Shown one piece after another: positions 21,299 through 28,930 of a stretch of DNA of 64,000 nucleotides; position 1 is the first letter of the stretch; each line of letters begins with the position of its first letter. The stretch is taken from the NCBI RefSeq assembly GCF_022808855.1, contig NZ_JAKZLF010000002.1:186001-250000 (forward strand), read 5' to 3'. The DNA is from Anaeromyxobacter soli. GTDB taxonomy: Bacteria; Myxococcota; Myxococcia; Myxococcales; Anaeromyxobacteraceae. A program made the translations under genes and the position numbers. A model generated the notes under the pieces. It did not search any database. It had not been told where the DNA came from and saw only the letters and a list, made by a program, of their open reading frames with translations.

Positions 21299-21969
21299 TG
21301 CCCCAGGTCCTCAAGGACGAGGTGCGCGCGCGCATCGAGGCGGCCGCCCTCCAGATCTTCGCGGAGCGCGGGTACGCCGGCGCGAAGATGACCGCCATCG
21401 CCGAGCGCGCCGGGGTCGGAACGGCGAGCACGTACCGCTACTACGCCGGGAAGTACGAGCTCTTCCATGCGCTCGTCACGCCTGCGCTCGCCGAGGAGTT
21501 CGAGTCGCTGCTCGACCGACGTGTGCGCGCCCTCTCCCGCGCGTTCCGGGCGGAGGCGACCCGGGGCGCCGACGACATCGGCGACGAGATGCTGCGCTTC
21601 TGGGCGGAGCACCGGCTCGCGGTCGTGATCCTGCTCGACCGCGCCGCGGGAACCGACTACGCCGCGTTCGGCGCGCGCTTCGTGGAGCGTCTCGTCGCCT
21701 CGACGCTCGCCGATCTGCATCCGCGTCGCGGCGCAAGCGCGGCCGCGCGCTTCGTGCTCGCCCGGATCTTCGACAACACCCGGCGGATGCTCGCGGCGAT
21801 CCTGGAGGCGCACGCCGACGAGCGCGCGCTCCGCGAGGCGATCGAGGCATTCTGGAGCTACCAGATCCCCGGGCTGCAGGGGTTCGCACGCTGGTCCAAT
21901 CGTCGCCCCCGACGCCGGCTGTCCCCGAGCGAGCGGCGCGTGCCGCCCGTCACCGTGCCTCGTCCGTGA
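21298..21969 (+). CDS. TetR family transcriptional regulator
   Basis: A 223-residue TetR protein. The N-terminal HTH is clear: AALQIFAERGYAGAKMTAIA and GVGTASTYRYYAGKYELFHAL. The C-terminal ligand domain is all-alpha and variable; the tail is Arg/Pro-rich. Its ATG overlaps the amidase stop (TGATG at 21296-21300), so it probably represses its own unit and responds to the amidase substrate or product. The frame is open upstream through the amidase gene, but homology starts at 21298. Confidence 0.93.
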   Translation: MPQVLKDEVRARIEAAALQIFAERGYAGAKMTAIAERAGVGTASTYRYYAGKYELFHALVTPALAEEFESLLDRRVRALSRAFRAEATRGADDIGDEMLRFWAEHRLAVVILLDRAAGTDYAAFGARFVERLVASTLADLHPRRGASAAARFVLARIFDNTRRMLAAILEAHADERALREAIEAFWSYQIPGLQGFARWSNRRPRRRLSPSERRVPPVTVPRP

Positions 21970-21991
21970 GCGCCGTGCAGATCGCAGGCGG

Positions 21992-22210
21992 GACGTCGAG
22001 GCGTACCCGCTCGACAAGGAGGCGCTGTTCCAGGCGGGCGACGTCCGCTGGCACCTCAGCGAGACCGGCGAGTACTTCGAGCGCGAGCGCGACCTCAACG
22101 CCTGGACGAGCTCCTGCGGGCGTGGCGGCGCGCGGACGCGAACGCGCCGCTCCTTGCGGACGCGCGGTCGCTCGAGGCGCGGCTCGCGCGGGCCCGTTGG
22201 CGCCGCCACG
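21992..22210 (+). pseudogene. Possible decayed coding remnant, unidentified
   Basis: Between the TetR stop and the antiporter stop one frame reads DVEAYPLDKEALFQAGDVRW and on to YFERERDLNA, then a shift of frame at about 22102 continues LDELLRAWRRADANAPLLAD and ALEARLARARW-like sequence. The composition looks coding (GC-rich third positions, amphipathic), but there is no start, and the family is not recognised. It could equally be chance in high-GC DNA. Confidence 0.3.
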
Positions 22211-23833
22211 TCAGCGCGCGGCAGCCGCCTCGTCCGGTCCGAGGGGCTGGAAGTTCAGCTCCTCCCGGTCGAGCTCCTGCTCGACGCGCTGGAACGCAGC
22301 GTCGCCGATCGTGCCGTCCGCCCGCAGCGCGAGGATCCGGCTGCGCGCGGCGGCCGTCGCCTTGCGTACCAGGTCCGTCCCGACGTCGAGCCGCTGCCCC
22401 TCTTGCCCATCCGCGCCCACCGCCCCGCCGGCGTTGTCGGCTTCGGCGCGGCGGAGCAGCACCTCGTAGCGGCGGCGCAGCATGCTCGACATGTCGTCAC
22501 CGGGCGCCTCTCCCGCCGCCGCGACCGACGCCCGCAGCGCCTCCACGCGAGCCAGGCGCAGCTCGCGCTCGATCTCGCCGTCATCCCGCAGCCGCAGCGC
22601 GCTCATCAGAGGCCGGAGCGTCAGCCCCTGAACGACGAGCGTGCCGAGCACGACCGAGAACGCCGTGAACAGGACCAGGTCGCGGTACGGGAACGCCGCC
22701 CCGCCGCCTCCTCCCGCGGGAAGCGCGAGCGCCGCGGCGAGCGTGACGATCCCGCGCATCCCGCACCACCCGACGACGGCCGCCGCGCGGGGCGACAGCC
22801 CGACGGCGTCGCGGCGCGGCTCCTCGCCCTCGGCAGCGGGACGGCACCGCCACCGGCTGACCGCGGCTGCGCCGGAGACCCAGACGATGCGCGCGAGGAT
22901 GGTGGCGGCGCAGACTGCCGCCGCGACCACGACGTAGCGAGCCAGCGTGGCCGCGTCGATCCGGCCCAGGATCGCCTTGAGCTGGAACCCGACGAGGATG
23001 AACGCGAGCACGTTCAAGACGAAGACCGCGAACTCCCACACCGCGTACGACGGGACCCGGACCCGCGCGGGAACGGAACGCGACGCGGCCCGCGTGCTCG
23101 CCATCGCGAAGACGACGACGGTGAGGATGCCCGAGAGGTGGAGGCGCTCCGCGAGCATCCACACGGCGAACGTGCCGCAGAACTGGACGACGACCGCGAT
23201 GGGCACGTCCTGGATCCGCGCGGTGAGCGGTACGATCACGCGCGACAGCACGTACCCGAGCACCACGCTGCCGGCGGTCACCACGACGAGCAGCGGGATG
23301 GCCTTCACCGGGGACACCGAGCCCGCGAGTGCGGCGCCGAGCGCGAGCCGGAAGACGAGGAGCGCGGTCGCGTCGTTGAAGAGGCTCTCGCCCTCGAGGA
23401 TCACGAGGAGGCGGTGCGGCGGGCGGAGCTGCCCCAGGACCGCCATCGCGGCGGCCGCGTCGGGTGGAGCGACGATCGCGCCGAGCGCCACCGCGGCGGC
23501 CCACGGCATGTCCGGCACGACCGCCCGGGCCACCACCGCCACGAGGGCGACGGTCAACGCGACGGCCCCCACGGCGAGCCCGGCAACGGACCGCCAGTTG
23601 GCGCGAAGATCGCGCGCGGACGAATCGAACGCGGCGTCGAGGAGCACCGGCGCGACGAAGAGCGTCAGCGCCAGATCGGGCTCGAGCACCAGCGTCGGAG
23701 TGCCGGGGACGAGCGCCAGGGCAGCGCCGGCGAGCGCCAGCATCGCGGGGTACGGCGTCCCCAGGCGCCGCGACAAAGCGGTCAGGCCGGCGCCCGCGAG
23801 CAGCAAGGCGATGACGATCTCGAAGACGACCAT
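22211..23833 (-). CDS. CPA1-family Na+/H+ antiporter
   Basis: A 540-residue inner-membrane cation:proton antiporter. About twelve hydrophobic segments occupy residues 1-410. Conserved motifs are LGAIVAPPDAAAAMAVLGQ, the ion-binding EGESLFNDATALLVF, and GWCGMRGIVTLAAALALP, typical of NhaP/NHE proteins. The last 120 residues are cytosolic, alpha-helical and charged (ELRLARVEALRASVAAAGE onward), a likely regulatory tail as in bacterial CPA1 members. It would move Na+ or K+ out in exchange for protons, in pH or salt homeostasis. It stands alone and is divergent from the alcohol dehydrogenase at 24151. Confidence 0.93.
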   Translation of the reverse strand: MVVFEIVIALLLAGAGLTALSRRLGTPYPAMLALAGAALALVPGTPTLVLEPDLALTLFVAPVLLDAAFDSSARDLRANWRSVAGLAVGAVALTVALVAVVARAVVPDMPWAAAVALGAIVAPPDAAAAMAVLGQLRPPHRLLVILEGESLFNDATALLVFRLALGAALAGSVSPVKAIPLLVVVTAGSVVLGYVLSRVIVPLTARIQDVPIAVVVQFCGTFAVWMLAERLHLSGILTVVVFAMASTRAASRSVPARVRVPSYAVWEFAVFVLNVLAFILVGFQLKAILGRIDAATLARYVVVAAAVCAATILARIVWVSGAAAVSRWRCRPAAEGEEPRRDAVGLSPRAAAVVGWCGMRGIVTLAAALALPAGGGGGAAFPYRDLVLFTAFSVVLGTLVVQGLTLRPLMSALRLRDDGEIERELRLARVEALRASVAAAGEAPGDDMSSMLRRRYEVLLRRAEADNAGGAVGADGQEGQRLDVGTDLVRKATAAARSRILALRADGTIGDAAFQRVEQELDREELNFQPLGPDEAAAAR

Positions 23834-24022
23834 GCCGTAGGGTTGTGCGGTGGCACACGCGTCCGCAATTCAGGCGCCCGCTCCGCACGGGTCGGGCCGA
23901 CCGCGAGTCAGAGCCGCCATTCTCGTGCTCGCCCGGCTGAGTAACGGGCTGCGGGATCGTTCGAGGCGGGCGGGACGCTCCATCCCTCCCCCCCTCACGG
24001 TAAGCCCGTGGAGTCCTGCATT

Positions 24023-24093
24023 TCGTGAAGCTTTCCTGAACGGCCCATCCACTTCTCGCCCGTTTCGCGGGACTCGGGGCGCGCGTAGGTTTC
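24023..24093 (+). promoter_or_regulatory. LysR-type site plus promoter, copy 2 of 3
   Basis: The block 24023-24050 matches 13355-13382 at 26 of 28 positions (core GTGAAGCTTTCCTGAAC at 24025-24041). TAGGTTTC follows at 24086-24093 after 44 bp, the same spacing as in copy 1, and TTTCGC lies 17 bp before it as a possible -35, mirrored by TTTCGA in copy 1. It precedes the alcohol dehydrogenase gene at 24151. Nothing else is seen in the 23834-24150 gap. Confidence 0.6.
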
Positions 24094-24150
24094 ACGGCGT
24101 CGCCCGGCTCCGTGCAGGGCCGCAGCGCACCCCGAAGGGAGAAACAGTCC

Positions 24151-25209
24151 ATGTTCCACGCCAAGGCCTACTCCGCGGCGAGCGCGACCGCGCCGCTCGC
24201 CCCTACCACCATCGCCCGTCGCGAGCCGACCCCGCATGACGTGCAGCTCGAGATCCTGTTCTGCGGGATCTGCCACTCCGATCTCCACACTGTCCGGAAC
24301 GAGTGGAGCAGCCTGATGTCCACGGTGTACCCGTGCGTTCCCGGCCACGAGATCGTCGGTCGCGTGACGAGGGTCGGTTCCGCCGTGACGAAGTTCGCGC
24401 CCGGCGACCTCGCCGCCGTCGGCTGCCTCGTCGACTCGGACCGCACCTGCCCCGAGTGCAAGGCCGGGTTCGAGCAGTTCTGCCCCGGCCAGGTCCTCAC
24501 CTACAACGCGCCCGACAAGCACCTCGGCGGCGTCACCTACGGTGGCTACTCGGACGGCATCGTCGTCGACGAGCGCTTCGTCCTGCGTGTCCCCTCGAAC
24601 CTCGACCTCGCCGGCGTCGCGCCACTGCTCTGCGCCGGCATCACGACCTGGTCGCCGCTGCGCCACTGGGGTGTCACGAAGGGAAAGAAGGTCGGCGTCG
24701 TCGGCATCGGCGGGCTCGGCCACATGGGCGTGAAGTTCGCCCGCGCGCTCGGCGCTCACGTCGTCGCCTTCACCACCTCCCCCAGCAAGAAGGAGGACGC
24801 GCTGCGCCTCGGCGCGCACGAGGCCGTCGTGTCGCGCAACGCCGACGAGATGCGGAAGCATGCGGCCAGCTTCGACTTCATCCTCGACACGGTCTCCGCC
24901 GAGCACGACCTCAACGCGTACGTCCAGCTCCTCCGGCGCGACGGCACCCTCACGCTCGTCGGCGCGCCGGAGAGGCCGTCCGCTCTCGCCGCCTTCGGGC
25001 TGATCCTGGGCCGCCGCAGCATCTCCGGCTCGCCCATCGGCGGCATCCCGGAGACGCAGGAGATGCTCGACTTCTGCGGCAAGCACGGCATCACCGCCGA
25101 CGTCGAGGTGATCCCGGTGCAGAAGGTGAACGAGGCCTACGAGCGGATGCTGCGGTCGGACGTGAAGTACCGCTTCTCGATCGACATGGCTTCCCTGAAA
25201 GCGGCGTAG
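24151..25209 (+). CDS. Zinc-dependent alcohol dehydrogenase (YahK/CAD type)
   Basis: A 352-residue cytosolic medium-chain dehydrogenase. Catalytic zinc ligands are in FCGICHSDLHT and PGHEIVG, structural-zinc cysteines in DRTCPECKAGFEQFC, and the NADP loop is VGIGGLGHMGVKFARALG. It closely parallels the Tat-signal enzyme at 14508 (shared CAGIT, IGGIPETQE-type motifs) but lacks an export signal. Likely an NADPH-dependent aldehyde reductase. ATG 24151 is chosen over an upstream start at 24112 because GAAGGGAGAAAC precedes it. Its upstream LysR-type site ties it to the 13.5 kb operon. Confidence 0.93.
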   Translation: MFHAKAYSAASATAPLAPTTIARREPTPHDVQLEILFCGICHSDLHTVRNEWSSLMSTVYPCVPGHEIVGRVTRVGSAVTKFAPGDLAAVGCLVDSDRTCPECKAGFEQFCPGQVLTYNAPDKHLGGVTYGGYSDGIVVDERFVLRVPSNLDLAGVAPLLCAGITTWSPLRHWGVTKGKKVGVVGIGGLGHMGVKFARALGAHVVAFTTSPSKKEDALRLGAHEAVVSRNADEMRKHAASFDFILDTVSAEHDLNAYVQLLRRDGTLTLVGAPERPSALAAFGLILGRRSISGSPIGGIPETQEMLDFCGKHGITADVEVIPVQKVNEAYERMLRSDVKYRFSIDMASLKAA

Positions 25210-25296
25210 GCCGTCGAGGCCGGCGACATGAACCTGCTCGCAGCGATCGTCTCCCTCTCCGTCCTCGCTCCACCGCCCGCGCAGTACGGTCGGTGA

Positions 25297-25584
25297 GCCC
25301 GTCATGACGAAGCGTTCCGCAAGCTGCGATCCCGGTTCGGAATTCGACGGCTGCTCCTCGAGGGCGGCGGAAAGATCAACGGCTCGTTCCTGGCAGCCGG
25401 CGTCATCGACGAGCTCAGCGTCCTCGTCGCTCCCGTCGCCGACGGCGGGGTCGGCACGCCGACGCTCTTCGACGCGCGTGAAGGGCCCGGGCCAGCGCGC
25501 CACCTGAAGCTCGTGTCCGTCGAGCGTCGTCGCGGCGACCTGCTCTGGGTCCGGTATCGGATCCGGAGCTCGGGCCACAGGTGA
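25297..25584 (+). pseudogene. RibD C-terminal/dihydrofolate reductase-like fragment
   Basis: The frame reads HDEAFRKLRSRFGIRRLLLE, then GGGKINGSFLAAGVIDELSV, and ends DLLWVRYRIRSSGHR before TGA 25582. These are the last 90 residues of a RibD_C (5-amino-6-ribosylamino-uracil reductase type) domain: GGGKINGSFL is the conserved nucleotide-binding glycine motif and DELSVLVAPV the following strand. The N-terminal half is missing and an in-frame TGA at 25294 cuts it off, so it is a remnant. Upstream, 25228-25296 encodes a 22-residue hydrophobic peptide (MNLLAAIVSLSVLAPPP) in the same frame, perhaps the start of another lost gene. Confidence 0.7.
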
Positions 25585-25731
25585 ATGCGCCCGAGACCAC
25601 CTTTACTGACGACCGCCCACGCTCACCGACCCGTCTCGGCACCGCGCGGTTGCGCGGAGGCCTGCACGCTCGGAGTCCGTCCCGTCCGGGTCTCGCGCAC
25701 CAATGATTCACTTGCTAGATCCGCGACACAG

Positions 25732-26736
25732 TTGAGCGCCCTGAAGAAACGTGAGAGTCCCCCCGCCCGGCCGGAGGCGCGCTGGATGCTGCTGATCCAC
25801 CAGATCCCGCCGACACCAGCCTATCTGCGGGTCAAGATCGGCCGGCACCTGGCTCGCATCGGGGCGGTCGCCATCAAGAACTCGGTCTACGCCTTGCCCT
25901 ACGACGACGAGTCGCAGGAGGACTTCCAGTGGGTCCTTCGCGAGGTCGTCAAGGGCGGCGGCGACGCGTCGATCGTCGAGGCCCGGTTCATCGAAGGCCT
26001 CTCCGACGAGCGGGTGATCGAGCGGTTCCAGTCGGAGCGCGAGGCCGACTTCCGCCACCTCGCGGAGCAGGCGCGCGCCATCGCGGCAGCTTTTCCGAAG
26101 CGAGGCGTCGTTCCCGAGGACCGCCGCGCCGAGCTCGCAAGGCAGGTTGCACGCCTCCGCCAGCGCGCGACCGAGCTCGCCGCGATCGACTTCTTCGGAG
26201 CACCCGGGCGCGAGGTCGTCGATGGCCTCCTGTCCGGAATGGAGGCACGCATGAGGCCCGTCGAAGGAACGGAGCCGGCGAAGGCGTCGCTGGCTCGTGA
26301 GCAGCACCAAGGCCGCACCTGGGTGACACGCACCGGGATCAAGGTGGACCGGATGGCGAGCGCATGGCTCATCCGGAAGTTCATCGATCCGAAGGCGCGC
26401 TTCAAGTTCGTCCCGGCGAAGGGGTATCGCCCGGAAGAGGGCGAGCTTCGCTTCGACATGTTCGAATCGGAGTTCACTCACGAGGGCGAGCTGTGCACGT
26501 TCGAGGTGCTCGTGCGGCGATTCGGCCTCACAGATCCCGCCCTCCGCGCGATCGCCGAGATCGTCCACGACATCGACGTGAAGGACGCGAAGTACGGCCG
26601 CGAGGAGGCGCCTGGCATCGGGCAGCTCGTCGCGGGCATCGCTGCCGCGCATGCCGACGACGAGCAGCGCCTCGCCCGCGGCACGGCGCTGTTCGACGAC
26701 CTGTACGCCGTGCACAGCGGCGCCACCAGGCACTGA
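25732..26736 (+). CDS. chrB: Chromate resistance protein ChrB-like
   Basis: A protein of about 334 residues with both ChrB domains. The N-terminal domain begins RWMLLIHQIPPTPAYLRVKI and continues AIKNSVYALPYDDESQEDFQ; the C-terminal domain has RTWVTRTGIKVDRMASAWLI, FKFVPAKGY, MFESEFTHEG and EIVHDIDVKDAKYG with conserved His/Glu/Asp residues. ChrB acts as a chromate-responsive regulator, and the C-terminal domain has been linked to superoxide/metal handling. The start is unclear: TTG 25732 (LSALKKRES) or ATG 25786; the frame is open to 25585 but the added residues look non-coding. The transporter gene chrA is not adjacent, so the role here is uncertain. Confidence 0.85.
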   Translation: MSALKKRESPPARPEARWMLLIHQIPPTPAYLRVKIGRHLARIGAVAIKNSVYALPYDDESQEDFQWVLREVVKGGGDASIVEARFIEGLSDERVIERFQSEREADFRHLAEQARAIAAAFPKRGVVPEDRRAELARQVARLRQRATELAAIDFFGAPGREVVDGLLSGMEARMRPVEGTEPAKASLAREQHQGRTWVTRTGIKVDRMASAWLIRKFIDPKARFKFVPAKGYRPEEGELRFDMFESEFTHEGELCTFEVLVRRFGLTDPALRAIAEIVHDIDVKDAKYGREEAPGIGQLVAGIAAAHADDEQRLARGTALFDDLYAVHSGATRH

Positions 26737-26806
26737 TCGCTCGACAGGAGGTGCTCGGGCGTGCCGAGGAGCTCTGCGTCGAGCGCCGTCCGCTCGAGCG
26801 CTTCTC

Positions 26807-26841
26807 GCCCGCCTTGACATTCCAGGGCGGGCCGCTATCTT
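26807..26841 (+). promoter_or_regulatory. Strong promoter with overlapping palindrome for the AaeXAB-like efflux operon
   Basis: TTGACA (26814-26819), 16-bp spacer, TATCTT (26836-26841), start near 26848. The inverted repeat GCCCGCC (26807-26813) / GGCGGGC (26826-26832) flanks and includes the -35 region, a good place for repressor binding; the MarR protein encoded by the second gene is the candidate. Confidence 0.65.
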
Positions 26842-26866
26842 CTCCGCCGCGGGAGAAACACCAACT

Positions 26867-28354
26867 TTGGATTATTCAGAATCGCGGGCTCGCGGCGTTC
26901 CGGCCGTCGCTGCCTTGTCCCTCGTCGTGCTCGGCGCCGCCGGCTGCGCCTCTCCGGGCCGGATCGCCCCCCGGGAGCACCTCGCCGACACCGCTGCGCT
27001 GGCGCCCGGTCACGAGATCGCCGAGGCCGAGCTCGCCGGCCGCTGGCCCGACGCCGACTGGTGGCGATCGTTCGGCGACCCCCAGCTCGACGCCCTCGTG
27101 GCCGAGGCCCTCGACCACGCCCCCCGGCTCGCGCTGGCCTCGGCGCGCATCCGCCAGGCACAGGCGTTCGCCGCCGGCGCACGGGCGAGCCTCCTCCCCT
27201 CCGCGGACGCGAGCGCGGCCGCGATGCGGGTCCATCCCTCCGACCACCAGCCCCCCAAGACCACGGAGTGGCAGAACCAGGTGCGGCTGGGGCTCTCGTA
27301 CGAGCTCGATCTGTGGGGACGCCACCGGAGCGCCCTCGAGGGCGCCCTCGACGGCGTCCAGGTTGCCGCCTACGAGGCGAGGTCCGCCCGCCTCGCCCTG
27401 GTGGGCGCCATCGTGCGCACCTACGCCGAGCTCGCGCTCCAGCTCGACCTCCAGGACTCGGCCCGGAGCGTCCTCGAGGACCAGCAGAAGAGCCTCGACG
27501 TCGCGCGCCGGCGGGCGGCGGCCGGCATCGGCACCGAGCTCCCCGTCCGCCAGGCAGAGACCCAGATCGCGACCACGCGCTCCGAGCTGGAGCAGCTCGA
27601 CGGGCGCGCCGCGCTGCTCCGGCACCAGCTCGGCGCCCTCGTCGGCGTCGGCCCCGGCGCCGGCGACCCGCTCCGCCGTCCGGCGCTCCGGCTCGATCCG
27701 ACCGTCGCCCTGCCGAGCAGGCTCCCCGCGGAGCTCCTGGGGCGCCGCCCCGACGTCCTCGCCAGCCGCTGGCGCGTGGAGCGCGCCGCGCGGGAGATCG
27801 ACGTGGCGCGGGCAGCCTTCCTCCCCAACGTGGACCTCGCCGCGTTCGCTGGCGTGTTCGCGTTCGGCTTCCAGAAGCTCTTCTCCGCGGACGCCGCCGG
27901 ATGGGGCGCCGGTCCGGCGATCTCCCTCCCCGTCTTCGAGGGGGGGCGGCTGCGCGCCGGGCTCGAGGGGCGCACGGCCGCCTACGACGCCGCGGTGAGC
28001 GACTACCAGGCCACCCTGGTGGACGCGCTGACAGACGTCGCCGACCAGCTTGCCCGGCTCGGGTCGCTCCGGCGCGAGCAGGCGCAGCGCGAGGTCGCGC
28101 TCTCGTCGGCGGAACGCGCGCACACCCTCGCGCTGCAAGCCTACCGGGCGGGCTTCGGCGACTACCTCGACACCCTCGTGACCGAGATCGCTCTCCGCGG
28201 CGAGCGCGACCAGCTCGTCCGGCTGCGGTACGCGCAGCTCGAGGCGGGCGCCAGCCTGACCCAGGCCCTAGGCGGCGGCGTCATGCCGGAGGCGGCGCCG
28301 CTCGCCGCCGCCGACGCCGCGCCGGTGCGCGTGGCCGCGGAGGAGAAGCCATGA
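26867..28354 (+). CDS. Outer-membrane efflux lipoprotein (NodT/OprM family)
   Basis: A 495-residue outer-membrane factor of tripartite efflux systems. The signal ends in a lipobox-like sequence (VVLGAAGC). Two repeated alpha-hairpin/beta domains follow, each with family motifs: GRWPDADWWRSFGDPQLDAL and ALASARIRQAQAFAAGARA early, LSYELDLWGRHRSALEGAL, ELLGRRPDVLASRWRVERA and FGDYLDTLVTEIALRGERDQ late. The start is TTG 26867, because the promoter places the transcript start at about 26848 and GGGAG lies 12 nt before it; there is no ATG between. The ATGA overlap couples it to the MarR gene. Confidence 0.9.
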   Translation: MDYSESRARGVPAVAALSLVVLGAAGCASPGRIAPREHLADTAALAPGHEIAEAELAGRWPDADWWRSFGDPQLDALVAEALDHAPRLALASARIRQAQAFAAGARASLLPSADASAAAMRVHPSDHQPPKTTEWQNQVRLGLSYELDLWGRHRSALEGALDGVQVAAYEARSARLALVGAIVRTYAELALQLDLQDSARSVLEDQQKSLDVARRRAAAGIGTELPVRQAETQIATTRSELEQLDGRAALLRHQLGALVGVGPGAGDPLRRPALRLDPTVALPSRLPAELLGRRPDVLASRWRVERAAREIDVARAAFLPNVDLAAFAGVFAFGFQKLFSADAAGWGAGPAISLPVFEGGRLRAGLEGRTAAYDAAVSDYQATLVDALTDVADQLARLGSLRREQAQREVALSSAERAHTLALQAYRAGFGDYLDTLVTEIALRGERDQLVRLRYAQLEAGASLTQALGGGVMPEAAPLAAADAAPVRVAAEEKP

Positions 28355-28929
28355 GCGAACGTGTCGCGAAGCACGCCGGCGCCGCCGAGGCGGCGACCGC
28401 GGACGGCGGACGGCGCGCGGCCGCGAGCGATCGCGCCGGCGTCCTGGGGCGCCTGGAGCAACACCTCGAGACGGTCGCCGACCTCTTCCCGGGCTTCCCC
28501 TCCGATCTCTGTCTGCTCGTCCGGACCGCGGCGCTGGTGGAGCGGCGCATGGTCGAGGCCGGGAACGCGGTGCTGAAGCCCCACGGCCTCACCTACCCGA
28601 TGTATCAGGTCCTCGTCGTCGCCCCTCCGACCGGCGCGGGCGGGATCACTCCGGGCGAGATCGCGACGATGACGGGCGAGCGTGCCACCAACGTCACCCA
28701 CCTCTGCGACGAGCTCGTGCGCCATGGGTGGATGACGCGCCGGCGCGACGCCTCCGATCGTCGCCGGGTGCTGCTCGGCCTGACCGCCGCCGGCCGGCGA
28801 GTCCTCGCCGAGGTCCAGCCGCAGATGTGGGCGACCTGGCGCCGCCGGTTCGCCGGGCTCGACGCGGGCGAGCGGCGGGCGCTCCTCGCGCTCCTGCGCC
28901 GCGAGCACGCGAACCTCGAGGTCGACTGA
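28351..28929 (+). CDS. MarR family transcriptional regulator
   Basis: A 192-residue MarR protein with a longer N-terminus (about 45 extra residues, Ala/Glu-rich). The winged helix is at about residues 75-140: ITPGEIATMTGERATNVTHL is the HTH and RRRDASDRRRVLLGLTAAGR the wing. Embedded between the outer-membrane channel and the FUSC pump genes, it probably represses this operon through the palindrome at 26807-26832. Its ATG overlaps the upstream stop codon. Confidence 0.92.
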   Translation: MSERVAKHAGAAEAATADGGRRAAASDRAGVLGRLEQHLETVADLFPGFPSDLCLLVRTAALVERRMVEAGNAVLKPHGLTYPMYQVLVVAPPTGAGGITPGEIATMTGERATNVTHLCDELVRHGWMTRRRDASDRRRVLLGLTAAGRRVLAEVQPQMWATWRRRFAGLDAGERRALLALLRREHANLEVD

Positions 28930-28930
28930 G

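Noticed and set aside
22154-23944. Plus-strand frame of about 596 codons opposite the antiporter gene
   Set aside because: Highly charged repetitive translation without hydrophobic pattern; shadow of the membrane protein gene.
25294-25296. In-frame TGA between the signal-like peptide and the RibD_C tail as a second selenocysteine
   Set aside because: No UxxC-type motif, no hairpin at the right distance and no homologous sequence spanning it; a deletion junction explains it better.
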